Positions 1 to 7,780 of a DNA stretch of 47,017 bases are shown here, piece after piece. The notes under the pieces are model-generated. The model was not told where the DNA came from and searched no databases. It saw only the letters and a program-made list of their open reading frames with translations. Origin of the DNA: Nitrospirota bacterium (GTDB lineage Bacteria > Nitrospirota > Thermodesulfovibrionia > Thermodesulfovibrionales > Dissulfurispiraceae); assembly GCA_016936655.1 (NCBI GenBank), contig JAFGXL010000009.1:1-47017 (forward strand). Reading direction: 5' to 3'. Position numbers and translations under genes: made by a program. How positions within the stretch are numbered: position 1 is the first letter of the stretch; every line of letters starts with the position of its first letter.

Positions 1-541
1 AGAGCAGCAGAAACATCAAAATTATGAATGCTGTGCCTATATGCGTCATTACTATATATATAAGCCCAGATTTTGCAGAATTGGGGTCGCCTTTGAGAGT
101 AATAAGAAAGTAGGATATAAGGGACATTGCTTCCCAGGCGATTAAGAATGATATGACATTTGCTGATGCCACAACAGCATACATGCTGAGTATAAAGAGG
201 TTAACAAATATGAAGGACATCTGGCCTGCTTTAGCGTCTATATAATAACCCGGGCAATAAAGTATCACACAGAAAGAAACTGCTGATATAATCATGATGA
301 AAAAACCGGATAGCCCATCTGTGCCGAAGCTATAGGTTAGAAATGGGAGCACCTCTACCTGGCTGAATGCATTGCCGGGCAGTCCGAGGCAGAGCGCAAA
401 ACCATAGGCTCCTAGTATAAGTGAACCGACTGCTGGAAAAAGATAGGGAAGTCTTGTGCCCCTTATGACGGGGATCTGGGGTGTCAATGCACCTGCTAAA
501 AAAAACAATGCTCCGATGTATATAAAAATATCAGTTTCCAT
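1..541 (-). CDS. Proton-conducting membrane subunit, hydrogenase-4 component B / complex I-like (N-terminal part)
   Basis: This is an open frame that runs off the left edge; about 180 residues are visible from an ATG at 539-541. The protein is strongly hydrophobic with several membrane helices. The segment around FLIAWEAMSLISYFL, followed by THIGTAFI, is characteristic of the HyfB/HycC branch of the antiporter-like (NuoL/M/N) family. The Glu in WE corresponds to the conserved proton-channel glutamate of that family. Such subunits pump protons in membrane-bound hydrogenase or formate hydrogenlyase-type complexes, or in related complex I-like modules. The partner subunits would lie to the left, outside the window, so the exact complex cannot be named. 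A promoter-like pair lies upstream at 560-587. The ribosome-binding site is weak. Confidence 0.8.
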   Translation of the reverse strand, partial: METDIFIYIGALFFLAGALTPQIPVIRGTRLPYLFPAVGSLILGAYGFALCLGLPGNAFSQVEVLPFLTYSFGTDGLSGFFIMIISAVSFCVILYCPGYYIDAKAGQMSFIFVNLFILSMYAVVASANVISFLIAWEAMSLISYFLITLKGDPNSAKSGLIYIVMTHIGTAFIILMFLLL

Positions 542-559
542 TTTGCAAAGCGTCTGAAT

Positions 560-587
560 TTTATACCCATCTTATCGAAAAAATCAA
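560..587 (-). promoter_or_regulatory. Putative promoter of the HyfB-like gene
   Basis: On the minus strand, TTGATT (582-587) and TATAAA (560-565) are separated by 16 bases. The -10 box lies 18 bases before the ATG at 541. The match to the sigma70 consensus is reasonable, but the region is AT-rich, so chance matches are likely. Confidence 0.35.
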
Positions 588-635
588 ACCGTGTTCAAAA
601 TAAAATATTTATTCGTACTATATTTGAATTATATT

Positions 636-641
636 TATAAT
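636..641 (+). promoter_or_regulatory. Possible -10 box for the copper chaperone gene
   Basis: A perfect TATAAT lies in an AT-rich stretch 35 bases before the start codon. No good -35 box is found 16-18 bases upstream, so this is a weak call. Confidence 0.25.
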
Positions 642-676
642 AATAATGTATTAATTTTAATCATAGGAGGGTATGA

Positions 677-880
677 ATGACTGAAATTACACTACGTGTG
701 GCTGGAATGAGCTGTGGACACTGCGTTAACCGCATAAAAAAAGCTCTGGACTCTATTAAAGGAGTGGCAGCAGCAGATGTGCAGATAGGAACAGTAAAGG
801 TATCATTTGACGAATCTATTGTGAGCTGCGACCAAATAGCATCAGCAATAACAAATGCAGGCTACGAGATATTAGCTTAA
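677..880 (+). CDS. Heavy-metal-associated (HMA) domain protein, CopZ/MerP-like copper chaperone
   Basis: This 67-residue protein consists of a single HMA fold. The metal-binding motif GMSCGHC is at residues 10-16, where the two cysteines bind Cu(I) or a similar soft metal. The remaining beta-alpha pattern (IKKALDSIKGV, then VKVSFDES and ITNAGYEI) is typical of CopZ. The likely role is cytosolic copper carriage to a P-type ATPase or regulator, but no copper ATPase is visible here. The start is fixed by an AGGAGG at 665-670, six bases before the ATG; an earlier ATG at 673 meets a stop after three codons. The gene stands alone and converges on pheT with a 10-base gap. Confidence is high for the fold and moderate for copper as the metal. 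Confidence 0.9.
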   Translation: MTEITLRVAGMSCGHCVNRIKKALDSIKGVAAADVQIGTVKVSFDESIVSCDQIASAITNAGYEILA

Positions 881-890
881 GAGCTGCTGT

Positions 891-2975
891 TTACTGCCTT
901 ACCTGTCCGCTGGTCTTTTCGCTCAGGTGTGATACGAGACTTTTATGCAAAGAATCTATCTCTTGCTCCGTAAGAGTCCTGTCAGCAGCCCTGTAGCGTA
1001 TGCTGAATGCTATACTCTTTTTGCCTTCAGGTATGTTCTGTCCTTGATAGACATCAAAAATATATACATCTTCTATCAGATCAGAACTATATCCTGCAAC
1101 AAACCTTTTCAGATCTGACGCGGCAAATCCTGAATCCATAACCATAGCAACATCCCTGTCTATAGCAGGAAACTTAGGCAGCTGCCTGTATTTTGGCTGC
1201 GTGAAGCTGCATAAGCCGATTGTGTCTATAGAAAACTCAAGAGCTATAAGCGTGGGTCTGGAAGCCTTTATTCCAAGCTTATCAAATACTATCGGATTAA
1301 GCGCTCCGATAAATCCTATCTTCTGTGCGCCTGAATATATGTCCGCTGACTGCCCGGGATGCAGAAACTGCTCTGATGACCTGACAAATGAGCATGAGCC
1401 GAGACCCAGATCTTTTAGTATAGATTCAGCAATTCCCTTTACAACAAAAAAGTCGTTAGCTGATTCAGGGTAAAGCGTCTTTGCCTTCTCTTTGTAATAA
1501 ATTGAGCATACTGAATGTCTTTCATCAGGCAGACTGTCAGCTTCTTTGCTAATAAATATTCTAGATGATTCGAAGATTCTGACATCTCTGTTCCCATGTG
1601 AAAGATTATGCATAAGATTTATCAAAAGCGAAGGGAGTATCATTGTGCGCATACAGGCCTCTTCTGACCTGAGCGGATTTTTGATTTTTACTACACGCCT
1701 TCTTTCGTCATCCTGTGGTACACTGAGAAGATCGAGATCAGATTCTGACATAAAACTCAGATTAAGAGCCTCTGTATAACCTGATTTAAGCAACGCCTGT
1801 TTTATTTCAGATGATATCTGGCTGCTGGTCTCTGACATATGGGCAGGAGAATCTATACCTACAGCAGCCCTAGGAAGAACAGCAGGTATATTGTCGTACC
1901 CGTACATTCTGGCTATCTCTTCAATAACATCATAATCACGAGTCATGTCCTTCCTGAATGCAGGCACAATAACGCTGAAAGATTTATCAGATGTCTCTAT
2001 TTCGAACCCCAGACCTTCTATGCAGTCGAGCATCTGATGTTTCTCGAGAGACAGTCCAAGCACTCTATTAACCTTCTCATACTTAACATCAAGCGAGACA
2101 GGAGTAAACTTTTTGGGATACATATCTATCTTGCCGTACAGCTCACCATCTGCAAGCTCTTTCATAAGATATGCTGCCCTGTCCAGAGCCTTTTTCAAAG
2201 CCTTTATATCGCACCCTCGCTCAAACCTATAAGATGCCTCTGTCTTGAGCCCAAGAGCCCTTGAGGACCGCCTTATTGATGCAGGATCAAAATACGCGCT
2301 CTCTATAAATAGATCTTTTGTGTTTCCATCAACCTCAGAATCCTGTCCTCCCATTATACCGGCTATGCCGATCGGATTTTCCGAATCAAGTATAAGCAGA
2401 GTGTCAGCAGGCGTTTGTCTTTCTACTCCGTCAAGAGTGGTTATCTTTATACCCGTGCCGCCTGATATCTGACCTGCTGAAGCTATCCTTATCCTGTGTC
2501 CCTTTACCTTGCTAAGATCAAAAGCATGAAGGGGATGTCCAAACTCAAGGAGAACATAGTTGGTTATGTCAACAACATTGTTGATAGGTCTTATACCGCA
2601 CTTTTCGAGTCTCTGCTTCATCCAGTCAGGCGAATCTGCTATCTTAACATTACGCACTATTCTGCCGGCATATCTGTTGCAAAGATCGTAGTCGAGTATA
2701 TCAACATTGAAATCAAGATCTCCGGGATGAGCAATCACATCATGAGGAGGCATATTAAGACTGGTCTTATAAAGTGCTGAGAGTTCTCTAGCTATACCGA
2801 TAATGCTAAGACAATCAGGCCGGTTGGGAGTAACATTAACTTCAAGCACGCAGTCATCCTGTATATGCTCAATGCCCTCAACCTCAAGCCCTGTCATTGT
2901 AAGCCTGTGAGCAGCCTCAGAAACAGGAGCATCTATTCCAGCTATCTCTTTAAGCCAATTATATGAGACTTTCAT
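891..2975 (-). CDS. pheT: Phenylalanine--tRNA ligase beta subunit, short form lacking the EMAP/OB-fold (B2) domain
   Basis: Beta subunit of the alpha2-beta2 enzyme that charges tRNA-Phe. The N-terminal MKVSYNWLKEI, the B1/B3-B4 region (VTPNRPDCL at residues 48-56), the B5 region, the class II-like core and the C-terminal FDX-ACB anticodon-binding domain (about residues 600-694) are recognisable. At 694 residues it is about 100 shorter than typical bacterial PheT (about 790-800). The missing part is precise: GLEVEGIEH (29-37) is followed almost at once by VLEVNVTPNRPDCL, where E. coli carries the EMAP-like tRNA-binding OB-fold of about 105 residues. The frame is otherwise intact. It is the last gene of thrS-infC-rpmI-rplT-pheS-pheT, 15 bases after pheS. 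No clear terminator is seen between it and the convergent chaperone gene. Confidence 0.96.
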   Translation of the reverse strand: MKVSYNWLKEIAGIDAPVSEAAHRLTMTGLEVEGIEHIQDDCVLEVNVTPNRPDCLSIIGIARELSALYKTSLNMPPHDVIAHPGDLDFNVDILDYDLCNRYAGRIVRNVKIADSPDWMKQRLEKCGIRPINNVVDITNYVLLEFGHPLHAFDLSKVKGHRIRIASAGQISGGTGIKITTLDGVERQTPADTLLILDSENPIGIAGIMGGQDSEVDGNTKDLFIESAYFDPASIRRSSRALGLKTEASYRFERGCDIKALKKALDRAAYLMKELADGELYGKIDMYPKKFTPVSLDVKYEKVNRVLGLSLEKHQMLDCIEGLGFEIETSDKSFSVIVPAFRKDMTRDYDVIEEIARMYGYDNIPAVLPRAAVGIDSPAHMSETSSQISSEIKQALLKSGYTEALNLSFMSESDLDLLSVPQDDERRRVVKIKNPLRSEEACMRTMILPSLLINLMHNLSHGNRDVRIFESSRIFISKEADSLPDERHSVCSIYYKEKAKTLYPESANDFFVVKGIAESILKDLGLGSCSFVRSSEQFLHPGQSADIYSGAQKIGFIGALNPIVFDKLGIKASRPTLIALEFSIDTIGLCSFTQPKYRQLPKFPAIDRDVAMVMDSGFAASDLKRFVAGYSSDLIEDVYIFDVYQGQNIPEGKKSIAFSIRYRAADRTLTEQEIDSLHKSLVSHLSEKTSGQVRQ

Positions 2976-2990
2976 TCTCTCTCCAAACCT

Positions 2991-3998
2991 CTAGAACTGC
3001 TTTAAAAATTTTATATCATTATCAAAAAATAGGCGTATGTCATCTATGGCATATTTCAACATAGCTATCCTCTCTATCCCCATGCCAAAGGCAAAACCAG
3101 AATATTCATCAGGGTCGTAACCAACATTTTCGAGTACAGCAGGATTAACCATGCCGGCGCCTAGCACCTCGAGCCAGCCTGTTGATTTGCAGACCCTGCA
3201 TCCTGCCTGACCACATAAAAAACATCCGATATCAATTTCAACAGAAGGCTCAGTAAACGGGAAAAAACTAGGCCTGAACCTCACCGCTGTATCTGCTCCA
3301 AACATTTGGTGTACAAACGTCCTTAAAACTGCCTTAAGATTACTGAATGTTATATCCTTATCAACCATTAACCCTTCTACCTGATGAAACATGGGAGAAT
3401 GAGTTATATCTGCATCACATCTGTAAACCCTGCCGGGAGCTATAAACCTGAGTGGAGGCTTCTGCCTCTGCATAACTCTCACCTGAACAGGAGATGTATG
3501 GGTTCTAAGCAATATTTCGTCACTTACATAAAAAGTATCCTGCATGTCTCTTGCAGGATGATCTTTGGGAATATTCAGTAATTCAAAATTATATCTGTCC
3601 AGCTCAACCTCTGGTCCCTCTTCTATAGAAAAACCCATGCGTACAAATATATCAGTTATCTCAGACATTATTCTGCTTAGAGGGTGTTGCCTTCCGAAGC
3701 CTGAAGATTTGCCGGGCAGTGATATATCTATGGATTCAGACAGCAATTTTGATCTTAGGCTGTCAGACTTTAGAGATGCTTCTTTGAAATCAAGCGCTGC
3801 TTCTACAGAGCTTTTGAGGTCATTTACCCTCTTGCCTGCTGCCTTTCTTTCTTCTGCAGCAAGAGCGGAAAGCGCCTTAAGCTCAGCGGTTATTATGCCT
3901 TTTTTCCCTAGATACTTTACTCTAAGCTGTGAAAGCCCGTTAAGGTCTGTTGCTGACTGGAGTTCTTCACTAAAAATATTTGAAAGATCCGCGCTCAT
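2991..3998 (-). CDS. pheS: Phenylalanine--tRNA ligase alpha subunit
   Basis: Catalytic alpha subunit of phenylalanyl-tRNA synthetase, 335 residues, the normal length. An N-terminal coiled-coil arm (about residues 1-90) precedes the class II aminoacylation core. Visible class II landmarks are HPL-RIM, the motif-2 region around the FRPSFFPFTEPS stretch, and the C-terminal motif 3 GFAFGMGIERIAMLKY. The CXXC-like pair around CLCGQAGCRVC lies within the insertion common in this family. The start is ATG at 3996-3998 with only a weak Shine-Dalgarno. A strong hairpin lies just upstream, spanning the rplT stop codon, and could regulate expression. It forms a heterotetramer with PheT, encoded next. Confidence 0.97.
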   Translation of the reverse strand: MSADLSNIFSEELQSATDLNGLSQLRVKYLGKKGIITAELKALSALAAEERKAAGKRVNDLKSSVEAALDFKEASLKSDSLRSKLLSESIDISLPGKSSGFGRQHPLSRIMSEITDIFVRMGFSIEEGPEVELDRYNFELLNIPKDHPARDMQDTFYVSDEILLRTHTSPVQVRVMQRQKPPLRFIAPGRVYRCDADITHSPMFHQVEGLMVDKDITFSNLKAVLRTFVHQMFGADTAVRFRPSFFPFTEPSVEIDIGCFLCGQAGCRVCKSTGWLEVLGAGMVNPAVLENVGYDPDEYSGFAFGMGIERIAMLKYAIDDIRLFFDNDIKFLKQF

Positions 3999-4017
3999 GC
4001 TGGATCAGGCAGTATTG

Positions 4018-4056
4018 TAAAGGCTAAAATCCGGAACTAGCCGGATTAAGCCTTTA
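4018..4056 (-). promoter_or_regulatory. Intercistronic hairpin between rplT and pheS
   Basis: Two nested inverted repeats form one long stem: TAAAGGC (4018-4024) pairs with GCCTTTA (4050-4056), and AATCCGG (4028-4034) pairs with CCGGATT (4041-4047) around a 6-base loop. Together they give about 15 base pairs with a small internal bulge. The structure covers the rplT stop codon. No T-run follows on the minus strand, so it is not a standard terminator. In E. coli this same position holds the pheM leader and attenuator, but no Phe-rich leader peptide is visible here. It may act as an RNA-processing, stability or attenuation element. Confidence 0.5.
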
Positions 4057-4393
4057 CCTGCTCAACGAGTTTTGCGAAGGATTTTGGATCATTAAAAGCC
4101 AGGTCAGCCAATGCCTTCCTGTTTAGTGTTATCTGAGCCTTTTTAAGAGAATTCATAAACTGACCGTATGTCATACCGAATGTTCTTACAGCAGCATTTA
4201 TTCTTGCTATCCATAGTGCTCTGAATTCGCGTTTTTTTAATCTTCTGTCTTTGTATGCTGCAATCAGAGCCTTGTCAACTGCCTGGGCTGCTACTGTGTA
4301 TAGCTTGCTCCTGCCGCCGTAATATCCCTTTGCCCTGTCAAGTACCTTTTTATGGTATCTCTTGGTTTTAAATCCGCCTTTTGCCCTAGGCAT
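4046..4393 (-). CDS. rplT: 50S ribosomal protein L20
   Basis: Large-subunit assembly protein that binds 23S rRNA early. The 115 residues match the family length. The basic N-terminal extension ([16 protein letters not shown]) and conserved [16 protein letters not shown] and [12 protein letters not shown] regions are diagnostic. In several bacteria L20 represses translation of its own operon by binding the leader mRNA; two hairpins around this gene are candidate sites. The start is ATG at 4391-4393, preceded by AGGAGG. It lies 178 bases downstream of rpmI, an unusually wide gap for this operon. Confidence 0.97.
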   Translation of the reverse strand: MPRAKGGFKTKRYHKKVLDRAKGYYGGRSKLYTVAAQAVDKALIAAYKDRRLKKREFRALWIARINAAVRTFGMTYGQFMNSLKKAQITLNRKALADLAFNDPKSFAKLVEQVKA

Positions 4394-4540
4394 TTTATGA
4401 CCTCCTGTGAATCATCAAATGTAGTCGGCTCGCAGCCTGTTGAGGCAGCCGCCTTTTTCCGTTTTTTCAGAATAGATATTTTAATAAAACAACATGTTTG
4501 CAGTCAAGGATTAATTATAGTATCCACAAATCATGAGGCT

Positions 4541-4563
4541 CCGGGCTGCTTTAAGCAGCCCGG
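4541..4563 (-). promoter_or_regulatory. GC-rich hairpin downstream of rpmI
   Basis: CCGGGCTGCT (4541-4550) pairs perfectly with AGCAGCCCGG (4554-4563) across a 3-base loop. It starts 9 bases after the rpmI stop codon on the minus strand. There is no following T-run, so it is a poor intrinsic terminator. It could be a pause/attenuation site, an mRNA-stability element or part of an L20 operator in the 178-base rpmI-rplT spacer. A weaker GCCT-GTTG-AGGC hairpin lies nearer rplT, at about 4436-4447. Confidence 0.5.
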
Positions 4564-4571
4564 ACGAATTG

Positions 4572-4772
4572 TTAAATCATATAAGGCAGAAGCTTTTTAA
4601 CATTGTCGAGCTGCTGCTCAGGAACAAGTCCGCCATTTTTAAGGCCTCTCATTCTCTTTGCCGGCTTGCCTGTCAAAAGATGGCCCCTGTTGGCCTTTGC
4701 CCTCTTTATCTTGCCGGAGCCTGTAACCTTGAATCTCTTGGCAGCTCCTCTATGTGTCTTTAATTTAGGCAT
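4572..4772 (-). CDS. rpmI: 50S ribosomal protein L35
   Basis: Small basic large-subunit protein of 66 residues, a normal length. [24 protein letters not shown] at the N-terminus and the [14 protein letters not shown] region are the family signature. The C-terminus (VKKLLPYMI) is typical. A good AGGAGG lies upstream of the ATG at 4770-4772. It sits between infC and rplT, the universally conserved IF3-L35-L20 order. It is likely co-transcribed with infC and subject to L20 feedback as in other bacteria, although the operator itself cannot be proved from sequence. Confidence 0.97.
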   Translation of the reverse strand: MPKLKTHRGAAKRFKVTGSGKIKRAKANRGHLLTGKPAKRMRGLKNGGLVPEQQLDNVKKLLPYMI

Positions 4773-4828
4773 TCTCTCTATCCTCCTTTTAATAACTCTG
4801 CAGTACTACAGAATTTAGTAACCAAAAA

Positions 4829-5329
4829 CTATTTTGAACTTGGAGCCACTACCATTATTATGTGGTTGCCCTCAAGCTTTGGCTGCTGTTCAATACTAAA
4901 CTTGCCTGTAAGCTGGCTAATGATCTTGTCAAAAACCTTCATACCGATCTCAGGCCTCACTATCTCTCTGCCCCTGAAATACATTAGCACTTTTGCCTTG
5001 TCTCCGCCATCAAGAAACCTGCGTATATTTTTTATCTTAAGCTCCAGATCATGTTCTCCAATCTGAGGCCGAACTTTAACCTCTTTAACATCAACCGTCT
5101 TTCTGGCTGTATGTTTTTTGCTGATCTGGTACTTATATTTTCCAAAATCCATGACCCTGCATACAGGGGGAACAGAATTCGGAGACACTTCAACCAGGTC
5201 AAAATCACGCTCTCTAGCAATCTTAAGAGCCTCTGCAATAGGCACAACACCGAGCTGTTTGCCTTCGTCATCGATAAGCCTGACCTCTTTAGATCTTATG
5301 CCCTCGTTGACCCTGATGTCTTTACTTAT
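4829..5329 (-). CDS. infC: Translation initiation factor IF-3, probable ATA start codon
   Basis: IF3 binds the 30S subunit, blocks premature joining of 50S and rejects initiation at non-standard start codons. The N-domain (INEGIRSKEVRLID-like block), lysine-rich linker and C-domain ending VVAPSSK are complete; length is 166 residues from the proposed start. The start is unusual. A perfect GGAGG (5337-5341) lies only 1 base before a GTG (5333-5335) but exactly 7 bases before an in-frame ATA (5327-5329). Starting at ATA gives a protein beginning (M)SKDIRVNE, aligned with other IF3 N-termini. Rare AUU/AUA/AUC starts on infC are known elsewhere and allow IF3 to limit its own synthesis. The GTG would add two residues. 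Confidence 0.93.
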   Translation of the reverse strand: MSKDIRVNEGIRSKEVRLIDDEGKQLGVVPIAEALKIARERDFDLVEVSPNSVPPVCRVMDFGKYKYQISKKHTARKTVDVKEVKVRPQIGEHDLELKIKNIRRFLDGGDKAKVLMYFRGREIVRPEIGMKVFDKIISQLTGKFSIEQQPKLEGNHIIMVVAPSSK

Positions 5330-5336
5330 GTTCACA

Positions 5337-5341
5337 CCTCC
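5337..5341 (-). promoter_or_regulatory. Ribosome-binding site that decides the infC start
   Basis: The minus-strand GGAGG core is 1 base from GTG 5333-5335, too close to use, and 7 bases from ATA 5327-5329, the optimal spacing. It therefore supports the non-canonical start. Confidence 0.6.
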
Positions 5342-5370
5342 GGTTTATTGATAACCGCCAAAGGAGCTTA

Positions 5371-7272
5371 CTAACAACCCAGATTTTTGCTCCCGATTTC
5401 TTTTAATATTATCCCAATAAATTCATCTGTTGTAAATGGGCCGATATTTTCACCGTCTCTCTTCCTGACAGTTATCTTTTTGTCCTCAATCTCTTTATCT
5501 CCCACCAGCACCAGATAAGGAACCTTCCTGAGTGTAGCCTCTCTGATCTTATATCCTATCTTTTCATTGTCCTGATTTATTTCGGCTCTTATGCCGGCTG
5601 ACTTTAGCTTAGATAGAACCTTTAAAGCATATTCAGAATGGCGCTCTGCTATTGTAAGCACAGAGACCTGCATAGGCGCAAGCCAGAGTGGGAATATGCC
5701 TGCATAGTGCTCTATCAATATGCCGAAGAACCTTTCAAGAGAGCCCATTAAAGCCCTGTGTATCATTATCGGTCTGTGGTCAGCTCCGTCGCTTCCCCTG
5801 TATGCGAGGTCAAAACGCTCGGGGTTGTTGAAATCAACCTGTATAGTGCTGCACTGCCATGAACGGTTGAGTGCATCTTTTATTTTTATATCTATTTTTG
5901 GACCATAAAATGCTCCGCCGCCCTCATCAATCTGGTAGGAGAGTCCGCGCGCCTCAAGAGCCTTGCGCAGCGCTGCTGTCGACTTTTCCCATATGTCCTG
6001 GGTGCCGACAAACTTCTCCGGCTGTGTAGAAAGATATATGTCGTACTTCTGAAAACCGAAGGTGTTGAGCACAAAGAGTGTAAAGTTTAGTATCTTCTGT
6101 ATCTCTTCCTCTATCTGGTCTTCGCGGCAGAAGATATGCGCGTCATCCTGTGTAAAACCTCTCACGCGGAGCAGACCATGAAGCACACCTGACTTTTCGT
6201 ATCTGTAGACAGTGCCGAGCTCTGCGTACCTTATAGGCAAATTTCTATAGCTCCTGAGAGAGCTCTTGTATATGCTGATATGGAACGGGCAATTCATCGG
6301 CTTTAGTTCGTATGCCACATTGTCTATCAGCATCGGATCGTACATACTGTCGCGGTAAAACTCCCAGTGTCCGCTCTGCTCCCACAGTTTGAGCTGGGCA
6401 ATATGCGGAGTGAAGAGGATATGGTAGTCAGCCTTTATGTGCTCATCGCGCCAAAAGTCCTCGATCGTCTTTCTCATGATTGAACCGTTTGGATGCCAGA
6501 GTATAAGCCCTGCCCCTATGTTTTCATCAAATGAGAACAGATCAAGCTCTCTGCCGAGTCTGCGGTGGTCACGCTTTTTGATCTCCTCAAGAAGATCAAG
6601 ATATGCCTTGAGATTATCCTTTGTCTCAAAAGCTGTTCCGTATATACGCTGGAGCATTTTATTGTTTGAATCTCCGCGCCAGTAAGCGCCAGCAATGCTC
6701 AGCAGCTTGAACGCCTTGATGCGGCCTGTCCTCTGTATATGCGGTCCTCTGCACAGATCAACAAAACCATTTTCTTCATAAACAGAGACCATCTCAGCGT
6801 CAATACCTTCAAGTATCTCTACCTTGTATGTCTCGCCGCTTTTTCTAAAAAGCTCTATTGCCTCAATCCTGGACATCTCTTTACGCACAAAAGGAGTATT
6901 TGCCTTTATGATCTCCTGCATCTTCTTCTCGATCTTAAGAAGGTCTTCAGGAGTAAATGGCGTGTCCCTGTCAAAGTCATAATAAAAGCCGTCTTCAGTT
7001 GCAGAGCCTATAGCCGGCTTTGCATCAGGGAAGATCTCTCTTACCGCATGAGCCATTATGTGAGAAGTACTGTGGCGGTATATCTCCTTGCCTGCCGTAG
7101 AATCAAACGACATGAGCTCTGCAACAGCATCATCAGATGCCTGCTGGAGCATGCTGAGGTCAACAAGCTCGCCATTGATCCTTGCAGCGATAGCGCGGCT
7201 CGACTTTACAGCGTCCCACACATCAGCTTGCGCAGTTGTAACTTCTTTGCCGTCCGGCAATATGAGTTTAAT
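5371..7272 (-). CDS. thrS: Threonine--tRNA ligase, probable ATT start codon
   Basis: Charges tRNA-Thr. Domains in order are TGS (about residues 1-62), the SAD editing domain with the HSTSHIMAHAV zinc-site region, the class II catalytic core (GLLRVRGFTQDDAHIFC, MIHRALMGSLERFFGIL) and the C-terminal anticodon-binding domain. The first conventional start (TTG, 7258-7260) would delete the first beta strand of the TGS domain. The frame continues upstream as IKLIL before PDGKEV, matching the usual M-IKLxLPDG beginning. No ATG, GTG or TTG lies in that extension. A purine-rich AGGGGGG (7280-7286) is 7 bases before an in-frame ATT (7270-7272). A GTG at 7275-7277 is out of frame. From ATT the protein is about 633 residues, normal for ThrS. 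It is the first gene of the operon. Confidence 0.95.
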   Translation of the reverse strand: MKLILPDGKEVTTAQADVWDAVKSSRAIAARINGELVDLSMLQQASDDAVAELMSFDSTAGKEIYRHSTSHIMAHAVREIFPDAKPAIGSATEDGFYYDFDRDTPFTPEDLLKIEKKMQEIIKANTPFVRKEMSRIEAIELFRKSGETYKVEILEGIDAEMVSVYEENGFVDLCRGPHIQRTGRIKAFKLLSIAGAYWRGDSNNKMLQRIYGTAFETKDNLKAYLDLLEEIKKRDHRRLGRELDLFSFDENIGAGLILWHPNGSIMRKTIEDFWRDEHIKADYHILFTPHIAQLKLWEQSGHWEFYRDSMYDPMLIDNVAYELKPMNCPFHISIYKSSLRSYRNLPIRYAELGTVYRYEKSGVLHGLLRVRGFTQDDAHIFCREDQIEEEIQKILNFTLFVLNTFGFQKYDIYLSTQPEKFVGTQDIWEKSTAALRKALEARGLSYQIDEGGGAFYGPKIDIKIKDALNRSWQCSTIQVDFNNPERFDLAYRGSDGADHRPIMIHRALMGSLERFFGILIEHYAGIFPLWLAPMQVSVLTIAERHSEYALKVLSKLKSAGIRAEINQDNEKIGYKIREATLRKVPYLVLVGDKEIEDKKITVRKRDGENIGPFTTDEFIGIILKEIGSKNLGC

Positions 7273-7303
7273 CGCACTACCCCCCTGAAAAAAATAGGTT
7301 TAT

Positions 7304-7333
7304 ATATTAACCGATAGGCAGGTATATATTCAA
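7304..7333 (-). promoter_or_regulatory. Putative promoter of the thrS-infC-rpmI-rplT-pheST operon
   Basis: On the minus strand, TTGAAT (7328-7333) and TAATAT (7304-7309) are 18 bases apart, about 30 bases before the thrS ribosome-binding site. The boxes match the consensus only moderately. No T-box or tRNA-like leader structure was recognised in the 170-base leader (7287-7458), which otherwise holds nothing identifiable. Confidence 0.35.
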
Positions 7334-7458
7334 TTACCGTAACTTATTACTATGATATGGGCTTGCAGCGCCACAATATCCCTGCCTTATGAACAAAATA
7401 CATTTGACTTGGACATCAAGCGCCTGTTGAATAATAAACGCTCTGTCTGTTTTCTTGA

Positions 7459-7767
7459 TTATGCAACAGAGATATGAAGCTCATCAGCAGGATGAATTGA
7501 TTCGAGCTCTTTTTTGTACTTATTATGAGCCTCTTCAATATCATACAGTGCCTGAAGATTCATCCAGAACTCAGCTGGCACATTGAAAAACTTTCCAAGC
7601 CTCAACGCAGTTTCTGCTGTAACAGATCTCTGACCTTTTATTATCTGAGCAAGCCTCGTCTGCAAAAGGCCTGTCTCCTTGGATAACTTGTAAACTGATA
7701 TACCCATCGGATCAAGGAACTCTTCCTTGATCACCTCACCGGGGTGTATGTTTTTTAACGCTCTCAT
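7459..7767 (-). CDS. higA: HigA-family antitoxin (XRE-type DNA-binding)
   Basis: The 102-residue protein has the HigA/VapI hallmark N-terminus HPGEVIKEEFL. An XRE helix-turn-helix follows (about residues 20-75: VYKLSKETGLLQTRLAQIIKG, then VTAETALRLGKFFNVPAEFWMNLQ), and the usual tail LYDIEEA. It should bind and neutralise the toxin encoded just upstream and repress the operon through the inverted repeat at 8057-8083. It is 13 bases downstream of the toxin gene, the toxin-first order normal for higBA. Outward read-through would run toward thrS. The module is a typical mobile, accessory element. Confidence 0.93.
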   Translation of the reverse strand: MRALKNIHPGEVIKEEFLDPMGISVYKLSKETGLLQTRLAQIIKGQRSVTAETALRLGKFFNVPAEFWMNLQALYDIEEAHNKYKKELESIHPADELHISVA

Positions 7768-7780
7768 AATTAAGCTCCTT

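Noticed and set aside
1839-2264. 141-residue open frame on the plus strand inside pheT
   Set aside because: It lies fully antisense to a well-conserved gene, has no recognisable domain and no ribosome-binding site; it is a shadow frame.
4541-4563. Hairpin after rpmI as an intrinsic terminator
   Set aside because: No T-run follows on the transcribed strand, and rplT, which should be co-expressed, lies downstream.
7287-7458. T-box riboswitch or tRNA gene upstream of thrS
   Set aside because: No T-box core, specifier loop or antiterminator, and no cloverleaf with a TTCRA-type loop, could be found.
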